DNA of 64,000 nucleotides from Gymnopus androsaceus JB14 (GCA_009733575.1 ML769672.1:1-64000), one strand, 5' to 3'; numbered from the stretch's first letter, positions 1-11,198 are shown. Numbers and translations are program-made. The notes: generated by a model from the sequence alone, not told the origin.

Positions 1-10
1 GTCAAAGATT

Positions 11-399
11 ATGGACACATACACGCCACAACAGAATCCTCTACAGCAGATCAATATGTTAAAGAACACCCTGCTGTATTTAATAAACAAGGATTCGACG
101 AACTCCCTAAACGAAGACCATGGGATCATGCTAGTTGAACTCACACCCGGTTCTAACCCTGTTGACTGTAAGGTTTATCCTCTGAATCTTGATGAACAAA
201 AAGCATTGGACAAGTTCCTAGAAGAAAACTTACAATCAGGAAGCATCCGTCCACCAAACTCTCCAATGGCTTCACCGTTCTTCTTTGTTAAGAAAAATGA
301 TGGTGCTTTATGACCAGTTCAGGATTATCGGAAACTCAACAACATGACAATTAAAAACCATTATCCACTCCCTCTTATCCAAGAACTAATCGACAAACT
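11..399 (+). pseudogene. Gypsy reverse transcriptase, N-terminal fragment
   Basis: The first 100 residues read as the start of a Ty3/gypsy RT: a segment ending in YPLN, then the [20 protein letters not shown] block typical of RT block 1. A TGA at 311-313 stands where related elements have an arginine (CGA). After it the frame continues through PVQDYRKLN and PLPLI to the insertion at 400-401. The next RT block, with the first catalytic aspartate, is found at 4912 onward, beyond the inserted element. Confidence 0.85.
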
Positions 400-401
400 T
401 A

Positions 402-461
402 CAGCGCTTACAATATATAATGAGAATCATGTTTTTTTTCCATGGCTTCCCTAAAAGGAAA
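402..461 (+). repeat. Left terminal inverted repeat of the Tc1-like element
   Basis: It matches the reverse complement of 4850-4909 at nearly every base, including the motif CCCTAAAAGGAAA at its inner end. It begins directly after the TA target site. Confidence 0.93.
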
Positions 462-515
462 CTTGTCTTCTACAACAACATTGTCCGATTTCTCCATACT
501 TTTCTTGTCTCTCTC

Positions 516-1649
516 ATGGGCAACCAAAAGATCAGTCAGGATATGAAGTATACTGCTTTGCGTATGTGGGAGAGTGGCTGGGACTTGGATGATATCTGCT
601 CAGTGCTGGTCGTTTCACCATCCAGCATGTATCGCTGGCGAGCCATCTTGGAAGAGTTTGGAGATGTAAACTGACCACCATCTGGACTTCGTGGATGACC
701 CAGATTGATTGGCATGCTTGCTATGCAGGCCTGCCGTGAAGTTTACGCTCGAAACCCAGAAACCTACCTTGATGAGCTCCAATGGTTCCTTGCTGTTGAG
801 CATGATATTGCAATCTCCATTCCCTCACTACAGTCCAACCTGGAAAAGGCCGGACTTACATGCAAACTCCTCCATAAAATAGCTATTGAACGGGATTATC
901 AACGTCAATGCGATTTCTGCAATGGGATACGCAATCTTGACCATTTCTCTGGCACAGCACACGAGTTTGTCACAGTTGACAAATCCAGCAAAAATGACCA
1001 TACAACCGCCCGACGGTATGGACGAGCACCAATTGGTCAGCGAGCCAACTTCGAGGATGTCTTTGTCCAGGGACAAAGATACACGTTGTGTGCAGCTATG
1101 TCATTGAAAGGTTACATTGCAACACAAGTTGTAGAAGGTTCATTTGATACTTCTGAGTATGTAAGCTTCCTCTTGGATGATGTGGTGTGTATTCTACACT
1201 ATTATTGGTGACCTCGAGACTGATTTCAGTATAGGCACCCCAGATGAAACCCTACCCAGATGAACAGAGTGTCTTGGTCATGGACAACTGCCGCATTCAT
1301 CATAGTGAGGTTTTGAAGGAAGCATTGAATTCCGAAGGTATTCATACATCTAAGTATTATTTTGGTACGCTACTGACAGTTATATTCTAGGTATTATGAT
1401 TCTATATCTCCCACCTTATTCTCCCAACTTGAATCCCATTGAAGAGTCATTCGCAACATGTCTGTTCTTCTCTCCTTTTTTTCATCATATTCCCTGACAC
1501 TAATTACAGGGAAATCATATCTTCGTCGTCATGGTGTAATGATTCGAGCAGGGGACAACCCAATCTTGACGTTGCTGGATTCATGTGGATGTATAATGGA
1601 GGAGATGGCATACTCTTGGTTTCATCATGCTGGATATATTGTAGAGTAG
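516..1649 (+). pseudogene. Tc1-like (DD34E) transposase, inactivated
   Basis: The N-terminus (from the ATG at 516) has a helix-turn-helix of the kind that binds the element ends, with the core CSVLVVSPSSMYRWR. The catalytic domain shows the first aspartate in FVTVDKSSKND (about 975-1005), the second in VLVMDNCRIHH (about 1273-1305), and a glutamate in LPPYSPNLNPIEE (about 1405-1447). An intron (about 1340-1390, GT...TTCTAG) lies between the last two. Spliced, the second acid and the glutamate are 34 residues apart, as in the Tc1 family. Two in-frame TGA codons at 672-674 and 696-698 and later frame breaks show that the copy is dead. The first-acid motif reads DKS where I would expect DES. Confidence 0.85.
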
Positions 1650-1727
1650 CTTGTATATTTTCACACTCTTGCAACTCAATAATGCAATATCGATATTCAT
1701 TGAGGACTACATAGCGGAATACAAAGT

Positions 1728-1945
1728 AAACAGTAGCCCGCTCGGGCGATACAGTAATGCAAACGAAACAATGGCCCACTTGGGCGATACAGGAGTGCAA
1801 ACGGAAGGATAGCCCGCTCGAGCGATACAGAAATGCAAACGGAACAATGGCCCACTCAAGCGATACAGAGATGCAAATGGAACGATGGCACACTCGGGTG
1901 ATACAGTAATGTGAATGGAACAATGGCCCACTTGGGCGATACATG
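1728..1945. repeat. Minisatellite, 4-5 imperfect units of about 45 bp
   Basis: A tandem array in which GCGATACAG, ATGCAAACGGAA and CAATGGCCCACT recur in the same order with substitutions. It lies inside the Tc1-like element between the transposase and the 3' end of the opposite-strand gene. Confidence 0.85.
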
Positions 1946-2044
1946 CAAGTGAAACAGGAAAGAGCACAATTGGCGGATACAGTGAGGCAAAGCAATATGG
2001 AAACAGTGGGAAGAACAGAAGCGAATGCATGAATGTGTACCGGA

Positions 2045-4811
2045 TCATATATGAGGTGTAGAACGAGCCACATGGGACCAATTTCCCCGACAAACATTGG
2101 CCAAGAAGTGTTTGTAGACATCCAAAATATGATTCCAAGTCAAAGGAGCAAACATCTGCCACATGTCCGGGCCTAGTTTGTGTCAGGCCTTGGCTCATTT
2201 CTCATCCGCTATCCACCCGCTGATGTTTCCCACGCTTCCTGGCCGTCCGCGGATACTTCCCACGCTTCCTGACCGTCCGCAGATACTTCCCGCACTCATT
2301 ACCTACATTGCAGGTGCTTTCCATGCTTATTTACCATTTATCCTGCCTGCTGGGCACTTTCTACATGTGATTACCACTTATCCTGCCTCCCGGGTGCCTC
2401 CCGCACTTGATAACCATCCATCAGGCCCTCCCGACGACTTACACAGCCACCCTACAGTATATAAGTAGACACCCCGAGTCCATGCACCCTAGTCTGTTAT
2501 TACCATTGTTACCGAATCGATCCCGTTTTGCTCTGTCTCTGTCTCTATCTCTCTATTTCTATCTGTTCTAACCAGCTGTGCCTTCCGAGCTCTGTTCGAA
2601 GGCCTACTGTCATCTGCATTAACTGCGAGGCTCTGTCCGTAGATACCAAATCTACGTCCAGAGCTCACTGTCTTCTATCTCTGTTTACAACTTTACAACC
2701 AAAGCTCCCCGGGAGCTTCCTATTTGGGTTTTGCTACCTCTAGAACCTCTGGGACCGTCCGCTTTCACTCAATTCCGCCCACTCCCACGCTATTTCCACC
2801 CGCTCTCACGCTAATCCACCCACTCTCACACTATTCCCATCCCTTTCACCCTATTCCATCCACTCCCATGCTATTTCCCGTCCGCTTTTGCACTATTCCG
2901 TCCGCTCCCACGCTATTTCCGCCCGCTTTCACCCTATTCCACCCGCTCTCACGCTATTTCCGTCCGCATTTGCTGTATTCCGTCCGCATTATCCATATTT
3001 GGACTTATTACACCTTTTTGGACCACCCCTTCACCCCTATTCCATCCACTCCCACTCATTTCTGGTCGTCGGACCACAATACCACCCGCTTCCTCCTGAT
3101 TACGTCAGCGGGTGGCCTGTACACTGTTCCTTGCACCTCTGAGGCTTGTACTGTTCCGTACAACACTCATACTACTGTCCAGACCCACCTTACGGCACAG
3201 TTACCCTGGGTGGTTGCATTTGGTCTCCACCTACATCTAGGTGCAAGACATTTCGGGATACGTTGGTTCAAGATCCATTTCGTGCACCGGGTCTCACAGT
3301 TTGCTGATATTCGTATCACCGGGAATGTATCCGAGCAGCGTCAGCTTTGAAAAATCATCTTCTGATAGCTTGTAGTGTGTACAGAATACATCAAGCAGAA
3401 CATCAACGCTTTCGATGGTACGAGTTGGTGACGAGGGAGCTGATGGAAGAGAGGCTGGTGGTGGTGGAGTAGCGAGTTGACCAAATATGCCTGTAGTTGG
3501 AAGGGAAAAGTCCTGGAGCATTTTGAGGGCAAGAAGGTCGGTGAGAGAGACACCACCAAAAGCATTGGTAATAGCAGATGGTGCTGCAGCCACTGGTGCA
3601 GCGGAGGTAGAAGCAAATACAGGAGCGGCAGTGGAAAGCATTGCTGAAGCTGATGGGACTCTTTTGATACGCTGAGCAAAGTCGAAGTGGGAAACTGCAG
3701 GCAGAGCGTCAACTGTGGCAGTGCCCTGGGACTGTTCAAGGAAAAAGGTAAGTAAAGGACAAAACGAGAGTAAGAAACATACCATATGGTTTGCCCATGA
3801 CGACAGCTTGATATGAGTCAACTCAAACAAAGCACCGGTAGTCGGTTGTGTATAAATTCGCTTATCGGGGTATAAAGGGTGTGTTCCGATCGGATACTTG
3901 GCCTTGAGAAGAGCAATCTCATTCTGGACTCTGTCATCGAAGGCTTCCTGTATAAGCATTGAGTATGATACAGATATCTGCGTCAGAGTCCAGACATACT
4001 TGTTGAGCTGCAATGGCATTACTAGTAGATGCGACATCGAGAAAGTCATCCTTGAGCAAATCATAATCAAATCTTGAGTCCTAGTCCAAGTATTAGTCGA
4101 AAAACATGAAACAAGACAGAAGAGACAAACCAGTTTTTCAGCAACAGGCTTGGGCATATAAAGCATGACTTCCCTTTGCCCAACCTTCGACGTCAAGAGT
4201 TTTGGAATCAACGCAGAGCAATAGCCAGTATTTTCACCCATCAATACAGGTGTACCAGTCTTTGGTATTGGTTTTCTCCACTTGATCTCAGACTCTGGTA
4301 CCAACAAGACACTGCAGGGAAGTTTTTCGGTGATAGCAACAACCAGAGAGCTGTATGGTGCTGAGGAGCGGAGAACAAAGGGTGGATATTCCCTGTACTC
4401 TTCTTTCTTCACCTTAGCCTTTCCTTTTCCCGGTGCAACAGAAGCGTCTTTGAGGACATGACAATAATAGGTGATTTCGACACTTTCACTGTCCTCATCA
4501 TCGTCATTGTTATCATTGTCTCCATCCTCGTCACTGCTGATATCGTATTTCGTTTGTTTAGAAGCCTCATTCTCCGTATCAACATTGGATTGTTTGTTGT
4601 GCTTCTTCTTCTTGAGTGATGTAGCAATAGTTTCTGGAGTCATGTTGTGAAAGAAATTCACAGCTGAACAAAATGGAAATCAGAAACAGATGGTTCAAGT
4701 GCAAAAAGAGACCAGATACCTGAGGGACGGCGGGAGATTGATTCTGCAATGGCTTCTTTGGCCATATCATTGACACTAGCAACAGCTTCAGAGGTCCGCT
4801 TAGGTGGCATG
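2045..4811 (-). CDS. Unknown spliced gene carried by the Tc1-like element (split by a solo LTR)
   Basis: Starts at the ATG at 4811 (MPPKRTSEAV). Five or so exons are joined by clean GT-AG introns (about 4723-4667, 4130-4081, 4006-3957, 3780-3731). I find no stop in the exons from 4811 to 3299. The protein has a basic KKKKH segment, an acidic Asp/Glu/Ser stretch (about residues 60-85), a globular middle and an Ala/Pro-rich region (about 3420-3690). Its C-terminal segment (SEDDFSKLTLLGYIPGD) could be a small helical, SAM-like domain; that is a guess. The LTR at 2181-3298 cuts this segment; across it the frame resumes to a TGA at 2047-2045. I do not recognise the family. Confidence 0.7.
2181..3298 (+). 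mobile_element. Solo LTR (1118 bp) nested in the Tc1-like element
   Basis: Begins TGTCAGGCC and ends GGGTCTCACA (TG...CA), flanked by the 5 bp direct repeat GTTTG at 2176-2180 and 3299-3303. A TATA-like TATATAAGTAG at about 2457-2468 suits a promoter in the plus orientation. The body is rich in short pyrimidine-rich repeats such as CCGCTCCCACGCTATTTCC (2760-2990). No internal coding region or second LTR is present, so I read it as a solo LTR left by recombination. It sits within the last exon of the minus-strand cargo gene and supplies that gene with a premature stop (3294-3296). Confidence 0.82.
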
Positions 4812-4849
4812 GTGGTAGAGAAAAGAGAAACCACGCCGTAACGCTGGCA

Positions 4850-4909
4850 TTTCCTTTTAGGGAAGCCGTGGAAAAAAAACGCGATTCTCATTATATATTG
4901 TAAACGCTG
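4850..4909 (-). repeat. Right terminal inverted repeat of the Tc1-like element
   Basis: Mirror copy of 402-461 with only a few substitutions (for example AC versus CG near the poly-T run). It ends at the TA duplicated at 4910-4911. Confidence 0.93.
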
Positions 4910-4911
4910 TA

Positions 4912-6120
4912 AAGATGCCAAGGTTTTTACAAAGATGGACATTCGATGGGGATACAACAATATTCGAATCAAGGATGGTGATGAATGGAAAGCTGCGTTC
5001 AGAACCAATTGAGGACTGTTTGAACCAACGGTTATGTTTTTTGGTCTTGCAAATTCTCCCACAACATTCCAAGCATTCATGAATCACAACCTGAAACGTC
5101 TCATTAATGAAGGACATGTAATTGTATATATAGACAATATTCTTGTGTTCACAAACACCATTGAAGAACATTGTCGCATTGTACATAAAGTCCTCCAAAT
5201 TCTTGAAGAAAACAGTCTGTATCTGAAACCGGAGAAGTGTACGTTCAAGTCACCTCATGTCGACTATCTTGGTATCATTGTCGGAAACGGACAAGTGAAA
5301 ATGGATCCAAAGAAAGTCGAAGCCGTCAAAGACTGGCCAGTCCCAAAGAAGAAATGCAACATAAAATCCTTTTTAGGATTCTGTAACTTCTTTAGACGCT
5401 TCATTCGAGGATTCAGTCATGTTGCCAGATAGACAATGGGAAATTCCGAGTAGAAGTCAACTCATCTGACTTTGCCAATGGTGCTGTACTATCCCAACAG
5501 GTTTATGGAAAATGGAGACCAGTAGCCTTTAGATCTCGCTCTCTCAATGACATTGAACGTAACTACAAGATTTATGATAAAGAAATGATGGCTATTATGG
5601 ATTCACTATTGGAATGGCACCAGGTCCTTATGGGCGCTTGAGAACCATTTGAAATATGGACCAATCATCAGAATCTCCAGTACTTCCGTAAACCCCAAAA
5701 ACTCAATCGACAACAAGCATGTTGGTTACAGAACGATCCGAGTACAAATTCATTCTTCATCACAAACCAGGAACTTCTATGGAAAAGCAGACGCTTTGTC
5801 AAGGATGACAAACCTTGAGATGGAGGTGAATGACAACAAAGACATCATTGTTCTAAAACCCGAATTTTTATCAATATAATCCGTTAAACCGAGAGTCCAG
5901 AAGACACCATAATTGACAGAATCAAAAAATATGTCAATAACATGGACAAAGCGGTAGTCGAAGCTCTAAATGGAAAAGACAAATACTGGGTTAATGAACA
6001 CGGTGGAATTGTTACGTGGAGAAATTGCATCTATGTCCCAAAGAACCAAGAGTTATGAGGAGAAATCATACAAAAACACCACGACTCAATCCTCGGAGGA
6101 CATCCGGGCCAATACAAAAT
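4912..6120 (+). pseudogene. Gypsy RT (rest), RNase H and integrase zinc-binding remnants
   Basis: From 4912 the frame gives the RT block with the first catalytic aspartate ([12 protein letters not shown]). Next come the GLFEP region with a TGA at 5010-5012, FFGLANSPTTFQAFMN, and VIVYIDNILVF, in which the usual YIDD active site reads YIDN. The thumb follows to about 5430. A deletion then removes the link to RNase H, whose body (VNSSDFANGAVLSQ, about 5455-5500; IYDKEMMAI, about 5570) runs to a TGA at 5639-5641 and beyond. The integrase zinc-binding part (HHDSILGGHPG, about 6078-6110) is cut short; the catalytic core is missing. Confidence 0.85.
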
Positions 6121-6963
6121 GACTGGCATGAATGGTTACCCACAGCTGAGTTTGCATACAACAATCGAGTACACTCCACTATGAAAGTTACTCGCTTCTT
6201 TGCCGACATGGGTCATCATCCCTATAAAGGCACCACACCAAAAGAGAAATCCTCTAAACCTTCAGCCCAAGAGTTTGCAGATAGTATGAAGAAAGTACGA
6301 GACGAAGTAGGATCAGCACTAAAGAAAGTGGCTGAAGATATGACTCGTTACTATGACAAAAAACATAGCGGGTCAAGAGAATACAAAGTCAGAGACAAGG
6401 TGTGGCTCGAGGGGATAAATATTACAACAAGTCACCCAATGAAGAAATTGGATGACAAGCGTTTTGGACCCTTCAAAGTACTAGAGAAAGTTGGACGCAG
6501 CTCGTACAAACTCAAAATCCCAAAAACATGGAGAAGTGTTCATAACGTCTTCAATGAAGTTCTCCTTACACCATACCATCCCCCACAATTTCCAAACCAA
6601 CCCCAAAACACCAATCCACCACCTGTAGAAGTCAAAGGTGAAGAATCAGAGTATGAAGTGGAGGAAATAGTTGATTCGAAGCAGAATAAAAGAAGTAAGA
6701 AGGTGTTGTACAAAGTCAAATGGAAAGGATACGGACCACACGAGATGACATGGGAACCAGTGTCAAATCTTAACCGAGCAAAAGAAGCTATTAAAGAATT
6801 CCACAACAAATACCCCACTAAACCATGCTCAAAGGAAATTCAAAAACTCGAAATACCCATGTCATTATTCCCCAAACACCTAGTTCGTCCTATACCCGAA
6901 TCATTAACAACACCAGTCCCAACTTCTGTGCTGACAGGATCAATGACAGCAAAGCTTGCATGA
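6121..6963 (+). pseudogene. Gypsy integrase C-terminus with chromodomain
   Basis: The open frame covers the end of the integrase core (EWLPTAEFAYNN), the C-terminal GPF-type region (FGPFKVLEKVGRSSYKLKIP) and a chromodomain (YEVEEIV ... YKVKWKGY ... TWEPVSNL, about 6650-6770). The chromodomain has the aromatic and WEP positions expected for binding methylated histone H3, which is how chromoviruses are thought to choose heterochromatic targets. The frame stays open through the stop at 6963, but the catalytic core upstream has been deleted, so the product would not integrate DNA. Confidence 0.88.
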
Positions 6964-6993
6964 TGTGGAAATTGCATCCTAAAGAGGGGGTAA

Positions 6994-7152
6994 TGTTACG
7001 AACATTCTTATCTTATCAGACACATGGTATTATCCCTTATCATTCTCCTTTATTTACCCTTGTATATCTATATAAGCACGCGCTTGTTTAGATGTGCGAC
7101 TGTACTAATTAGGATCTGTCAATCAAGAGTATGATTGTTTCTGATCATAACA
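6994..7152 (+). repeat. Gypsy 3' LTR candidate
   Basis: Follows the purine tract AAAGAGGGGG (6981-6990), starts TGTTACGAACA and ends CATAACA, giving TGTTA...TAACA ends. TATCTATATAAGCAC at about 7065-7080 is a plausible TATA element. The 5' LTR is outside the window, so the right end is inferred only from the short terminal inversion; the true end could be further right. Confidence 0.55.
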
Positions 7153-7560
7153 CATGCTAGCATGTCCATACTTGCACAATCGACCTATCATTACTTATTG
7201 TCGTTTACTTGTTGTCTTTTCATTGTTTCATGCATTGTTACCATACGGCTAGGGTATAGGGTATAGGGCTTAGGGTTCATACATTAGTATATATAGTAGT
7301 TGTAGCTGTAGCTTAGTCCTTAGGTTCAATCTTGTCAATACCTCCTAGTTCTCAATATCATCTTCTTCTCTTTTCCTTATAGTTTGTCTCTTTGCCTAAG
7401 TCAGAAGTCGTGACGCCTGGTACCTTGTGCTGTGGGGAACTAGTTGCTGACACATAAACTATATTTGCCAGTTGTAGAAACTGTTCTGCATGAATTTACT
7501 ACAAAATAGTTCATAATAGTAGATATTCACTGAGACATTTTAGTCCATCTGTCAGTTTAT
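7153..7560. other. Non-coding spacer with a telomere-like stretch
   Basis: No gene seen. At about 7244-7277 the plus strand has four close copies of a TAGGG-type unit (GGGTATAGGGTATAGGG, then CTTAGGGTT), resembling degenerate telomeric repeats. The rest is T-rich and may be further retroelement sequence. Confidence 0.5.
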
Positions 7561-7861
7561 TGTTGGAATATCAAAGGTAATTTTACTATCACTCTATGCA
7601 TGGAATGCTTTCTTGTAGTCTCTACTCAGTCTCTTGCCATATCCACCTTTTATCACGCAGTACCCACTTTAACATATGCACAGTAGTCATTCACACAGTA
7701 GCCACTTGCCTGATCTATTGTTTGTACATAGGACTGTATGTAAGCCTAGGTACCATACCTTGTAATACCACTGTTGTCCCCCATTGATCTCTGTGATTGT
7801 TCTACTAAATCCTGTGTGGACTTACTGCTGCTACTTCCTATTTAGGAATGTAAATCTAATA
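7561..7861 (+). repeat. Copia 5' LTR, family A
   Basis: Starts TGTTGGAATATCAAAGGTAA, as does the minus-strand LTR ending at 60776. The two align along their length, sharing GTACATAGGACTGTAT and CCTAGGTACC. It ends ...CTAATA just before GGTTATGGGCCC, a likely primer-binding region. TATA-like sequence is weak. Confidence 0.75.
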
Positions 7862-7916
7862 GGTTATGGGCCCTGACCTTAACCATTGATGCACTACATT
7901 GCATAACCCTTGTTCA

Positions 7917-10160
7917 TGTCACAGAAGCCTACACCACCACTGCTAGTGAAACAAAGTTGTTCCACTGCATTGGGACAAGCAGCAGCTGTAGCATTGTCGA
8001 GTAAAGCTACACCAGCCCCACTACCCTTACCAATGCCACCAAAGCCAAAGGCTACACACAGCAAAGCACCTTGTGCTCTATTATCTCACATAGCAGATGC
8101 TGATAAAACTTCAGACATATATTTTAATCCTAAAGATAGGAGTTGGTGGCTGTGCAAGAAACAACCTTGCCCAAACCAGTACAATGTCAAGTGCACAGAA
8201 CCTATTCCTAGCTATGGCAAAAAACCACATTCCGAGCAGGAACCTTATATCAAAGACACAAAAGTTAAATGACAGGAGCAAAAATGCGCAGAATGTGTAG
8301 CAGAAAAGCAGAAAGCTTTGGCAGAAGCATCTTCATCATCTTCCAAATCAGCTCCAACTCCTACCCAAATACCGGTAAAATCATCTGCAACCTTGCAGAA
8401 ACCAACTCCTGTACCAGCTCCAGCTCCATTACCAAAACAAGAACCAGAGCCAACTCCATCTCCACAGTCATCTCCACAAGAAACTCCACAACCCCGACCT
8501 AGTAATCTCCTGGAAGATCCTCCACTCATCACCATCAAATTTGGAATCATCAGGAGCATTTGAATCAGATTCAGATTCCAACAACAACAACAACAACAAC
8601 AACAGCATGTCAAAAGCATTAAAAGCCTTTGATAAGGTTACCCTTTTAAAGTCAGACAGGTCAAATTGGGACATGTGGAAAACTCAAGTAGAGTTTGCAG
8701 CCTAATCTATTGGCTATCAATGTTATTTGGAAAGGAATCCACAACTTGATTTTGTGGAAGGAGCAGATGATAATGATAAGACAAAAGATAATGATTTGCT
8801 GAGCGCAATTATTGGCAGGTTATTGGATGGAATATATCAAAGTTATAGGCTTTACAACAATACAAAACAGTTGTGAGATAATTTAATTGCTCATTCATCA
8901 GCAAAAATGGTCTGGGCCTGGATAGCCTATAGGTTAGACTAATATGACCTGGGCAACCTGGGCAACCTGGGTGATTTAGGCCACCTAGGAATTTGCCCAA
9001 ATCCTGATATCACTTGAGGGTGACTTAGGCTACCTAGGAATTTGCCTAAATCCTGATATCACCAGAGGCAGCCTCATTGCAGCCTGAGCACAACCTGAGC
9101 ACAACCTGAGTACAACCTGAGGAAACCTGGGGCAGCCTGAAGAAGCCTGAGGAAGCCTGGGACAGCCTGAGATTTATCTAGAAATAGGATTACAAGGTAG
9201 ATAGCTTCAATAAACTAGTACATTGAATTATAATGTGTATAAATATCATTAAAAGAAAAGTAGACACACCCCAATTATTGGAATTTATCTACATATAAGT
9301 GCGTAAAATAAGCGCCCAAATAAGTGCCAAACCACGTGGGTGCCTGTAGACTGTGTACAATTAACAGTCTGTTGATGGGGTCAAATCAGATTTATCATGA
9401 AGTAACAGTTAACTTGATCAATATGTTAGTATACTTGAACTTGAGTTAAAAATACCTAAGTGAGGTGTTCCAAGTTGTAAGTTAAGGCTAGTAAAACATT
9501 AATGAATCTCAAAAAATAAGTCCACTTTGAAATAAGTCAAAAATCCATGAGTTTAATGAGGCAATAAGGTCTCAGTAAGATAAATGTGGAAATTGAGCAA
9601 AAAGATACAGCTGAATAATAAAGTATGAGAATTATTTTTTGGGTTGTATAACTCAGCAGAAGTATCCCTAGGCTACCTCAAGTTGCCTCAGGCTTCCTCA
9701 GGACTCCTTCAAGAAGCCCAAGAATAAGGGGGTGGACTTATGAAAGCCTGGGAGACCTAGATGTCCTGGGTGCCCTGGTGTCCTAGGAGACCTAGGTAGT
9801 TATTAGCTGTCCTCAGGTCATCCAAGGCCCAGACCATTTTTGCTGATGTTATGATTCTAAAAACACTCTCACTAAATCATTCTTACAAAGGCAACTTCAA
9901 ACCATGTGATGCACTGACCCAGCCAAGGTCAGCCAACATTTAGACACCATGATTAGCATTCACAATGACCTCACAACAAGGGGAATCAATATCAATGACA
10001 AGATATTCACCAACACTATTATGTCCTCTGTCCCTGAAACCTTCAAACCCACAATAAACACTCAAGCCATTTTCTCCATTAAAACCAACAAGAAGCTCAA
10101 TCCTGCTGAGCTTATCTCCACTATCTATGCAGAAAGGATGGTCCATCAAAGGTAAAATGG
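7917..10160 (+). pseudogene. Copia gag remnant, interrupted by a MITE
   Basis: The start (about 7917-8270, MSQKPTPPLL...) and a Pro-rich segment (8318-8560) parallel the 60.06-60.36 kb copy. SKALKAFDKVTLLKSDRSNWDMWK (about 8607-8685) matches that copy's gag opening, the copia region that begins the globular gag domain. Stops occur at about 8560 and 8703. The frame is then cut at 8896 by an inverted-repeat element; homology resumes at 9851 and continues to about 10160. Confidence 0.7.
8896..9848. mobile_element. MITE, CATCAGCAAAA ends, TGGTCTGGGCC subtype (953 bp)
   Basis: Ends are CATCAGCAAAAATGGTCTGG on the left and its reverse complement on the right. The dinucleotide TT flanks both sides (8894-8895, 9849-9850). 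The copia gag frame is interrupted exactly here. The inside is non-coding and rich in CCTAGG/CCTGAG-type short repeats. It shares its terminal 25 bp or so with the smaller element at 31039-31384. Confidence 0.85.
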
Positions 10161-10237
10161 GCACAAGAAGAAGTTGGCAAACTATGCTGGTAACAGGGAA
10201 AGAGGAGGATTCACCCCCAACACCAGGGTAATGTCCA

Positions 10238-10500
10238 TCACTTGAATGTCCATGACATACCAGAGGAGAATGGAATCTCTGAATAACTTAACCGGATCCT
10301 ACTCGAGAGAGTATGGGCAATGATCCACAACAGTAGATTATTGAAGTTGTTGTGGGGAGAGGCCATGATGCATGCTGTATGGTTGAAAAACCAAACTCCA
10401 ATGCGTGTTCTTGGGAGCAAGACACTGTTCAAGTTGGTTTATGGTTGAAAGCCAGATTTGGGGAAGTCGCCAGTGGTGTGGGGCACTAAAGTGTACATGC
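10238..10500 (+). pseudogene. Copia integrase C-terminal remnant
   Basis: Frames here read NRILLERVWAMIHNSRL and LLWGEAMMHAVWLKNQTPMR, the copia block after the integrase catalytic core (compare SSGLPKWLWGFMMKHAVY in the second copy at about 57070). The piece breaks off at about 10500, where a truncated hAT MITE begins. Confidence 0.6.
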
Positions 10501-10921
10501 ATACTTTCACTCCAAAACCCATGATCTTAACTCTAACCATGAGCAGAATAACTTAAGCACAAGTGATGCTAGGTGATCCTATCCTAGAGTCAAGAGTCAA
10601 ATCAATCCAAGGATACTCTAGAGTAAACATTGACTAACCCAATGCGTTTTGTTAGATGTATTAAATATTAGTATATAACCCTCAGGAGTAGCAATATTGA
10701 TGTTTCAGATACATTTCACTCACAATATAACATATACAACACGTAGTCAGTAATTTAGAGTATTCTTGCTAGAGTATCCTAGATCCCAAACCAAGTGATT
10801 CTAACTCTACTCTGGAGTAGAGCCATGATCCTTTTTTTTGTAGTATGACTCAATTCTAGAATCTTTTTCAAGAATCATGACTAGAGTATCCTTGATGATT
10901 CATGATTCATGCCCATGACTA
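10501..10921. mobile_element. hAT-type MITE, left-truncated
   Basis: About 420 bp highly similar to 50590-51014. The right end CATGCCCATGACTA matches that intact copy, while the left terminal repeat is missing. Coding sequence of copia RT restarts immediately at 10922. Confidence 0.75.
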
Positions 10922-11198
10922 CAAAGTATAAGGCCCGGCTAGTTGCCCAAGGCTATACCTAAGAGTATGGTATCAACTACATGGAAACCTACACTCCTGT
11001 TGCCCATCTTGCCTCCATTCAAATTGCTCTAGCTCTTGGTACACATTACAACCTCGAAATCCACCATGTCAATATTAAAGGTGCCTATCTCAATGGAAAC
11101 TTTGTTGAGGGCAAGCAAATTTATCTGCAACATCCTCCCAGATATCCTCTTTCAAAGAATCCCACTAGTACAGTTCTCAAGCTTGTCAGCAAAAGCCT

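Larger units (their letters stand above)
402..4909. mobile_element. Tc1-like DNA transposon, 4.5 kb, carrying a second gene and a solo LTR
   Basis: Both ends carry a near-perfect 60 bp inverted repeat (402-461 and 4850-4909) starting CAGCG. A TA dinucleotide is duplicated at 400-401 and 4910-4911, the hallmark of Tc1/mariner elements. Removing the element and one TA makes the flanking gypsy RT frame continuous, which fixes the boundaries. Inside are a transposase relic (plus strand, left), a 200 bp minisatellite, and an opposite-strand spliced gene (right) interrupted by a solo LTR. Without the LTR and its duplicated 5 bp the element would be about 3.4 kb, large for the Tc1 group, whose members usually hold only a transposase. 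Confidence 0.93.
1..7152 (+). mobile_element. Ty3/gypsy chromovirus remnant (5' end outside window), split by a Tc1-like element
   Basis: An LTR retrotransposon read on the plus strand. Its reverse transcriptase begins before base 1, stops at 400-401 where a 4.5 kb Tc1-like element is inserted, and resumes at 4912 in the matching frame. RNase H, integrase zinc-binding and C-terminal pieces and a chromodomain follow, then a short purine-rich tract (6981-6990) and an LTR-like sequence (6994-7152). The domain order RT, RNase H, integrase, chromodomain is the Ty3/gypsy chromovirus order. The copy is dead: it has several stops, a deletion between RT and RNase H near 5430, and loss of the integrase catalytic core near 6120. 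Gag and protease would lie upstream of the window. Confidence 0.85.

Noticed and set aside
1728..1945. Regular repeats that could suggest a CRISPR array
   Set aside because: Units are contiguous with no unique spacers, imperfect, and lie inside a eukaryotic transposon; it is a minisatellite.
2160..3290. Plus-strand Pro/Ser/His-rich open frames (2163-2468, 2724-3350) as genes
   Set aside because: They are translations of pyrimidine-rich repeats within a solo LTR defined by TG...CA ends and a 5 bp duplication.
8245..8619. Minus-strand Cys/Gly-rich frame
   Set aside because: Antisense of the CAA-repeat and Pro-rich copia gag segment; poly-Cys comes from the AAC triplet run.
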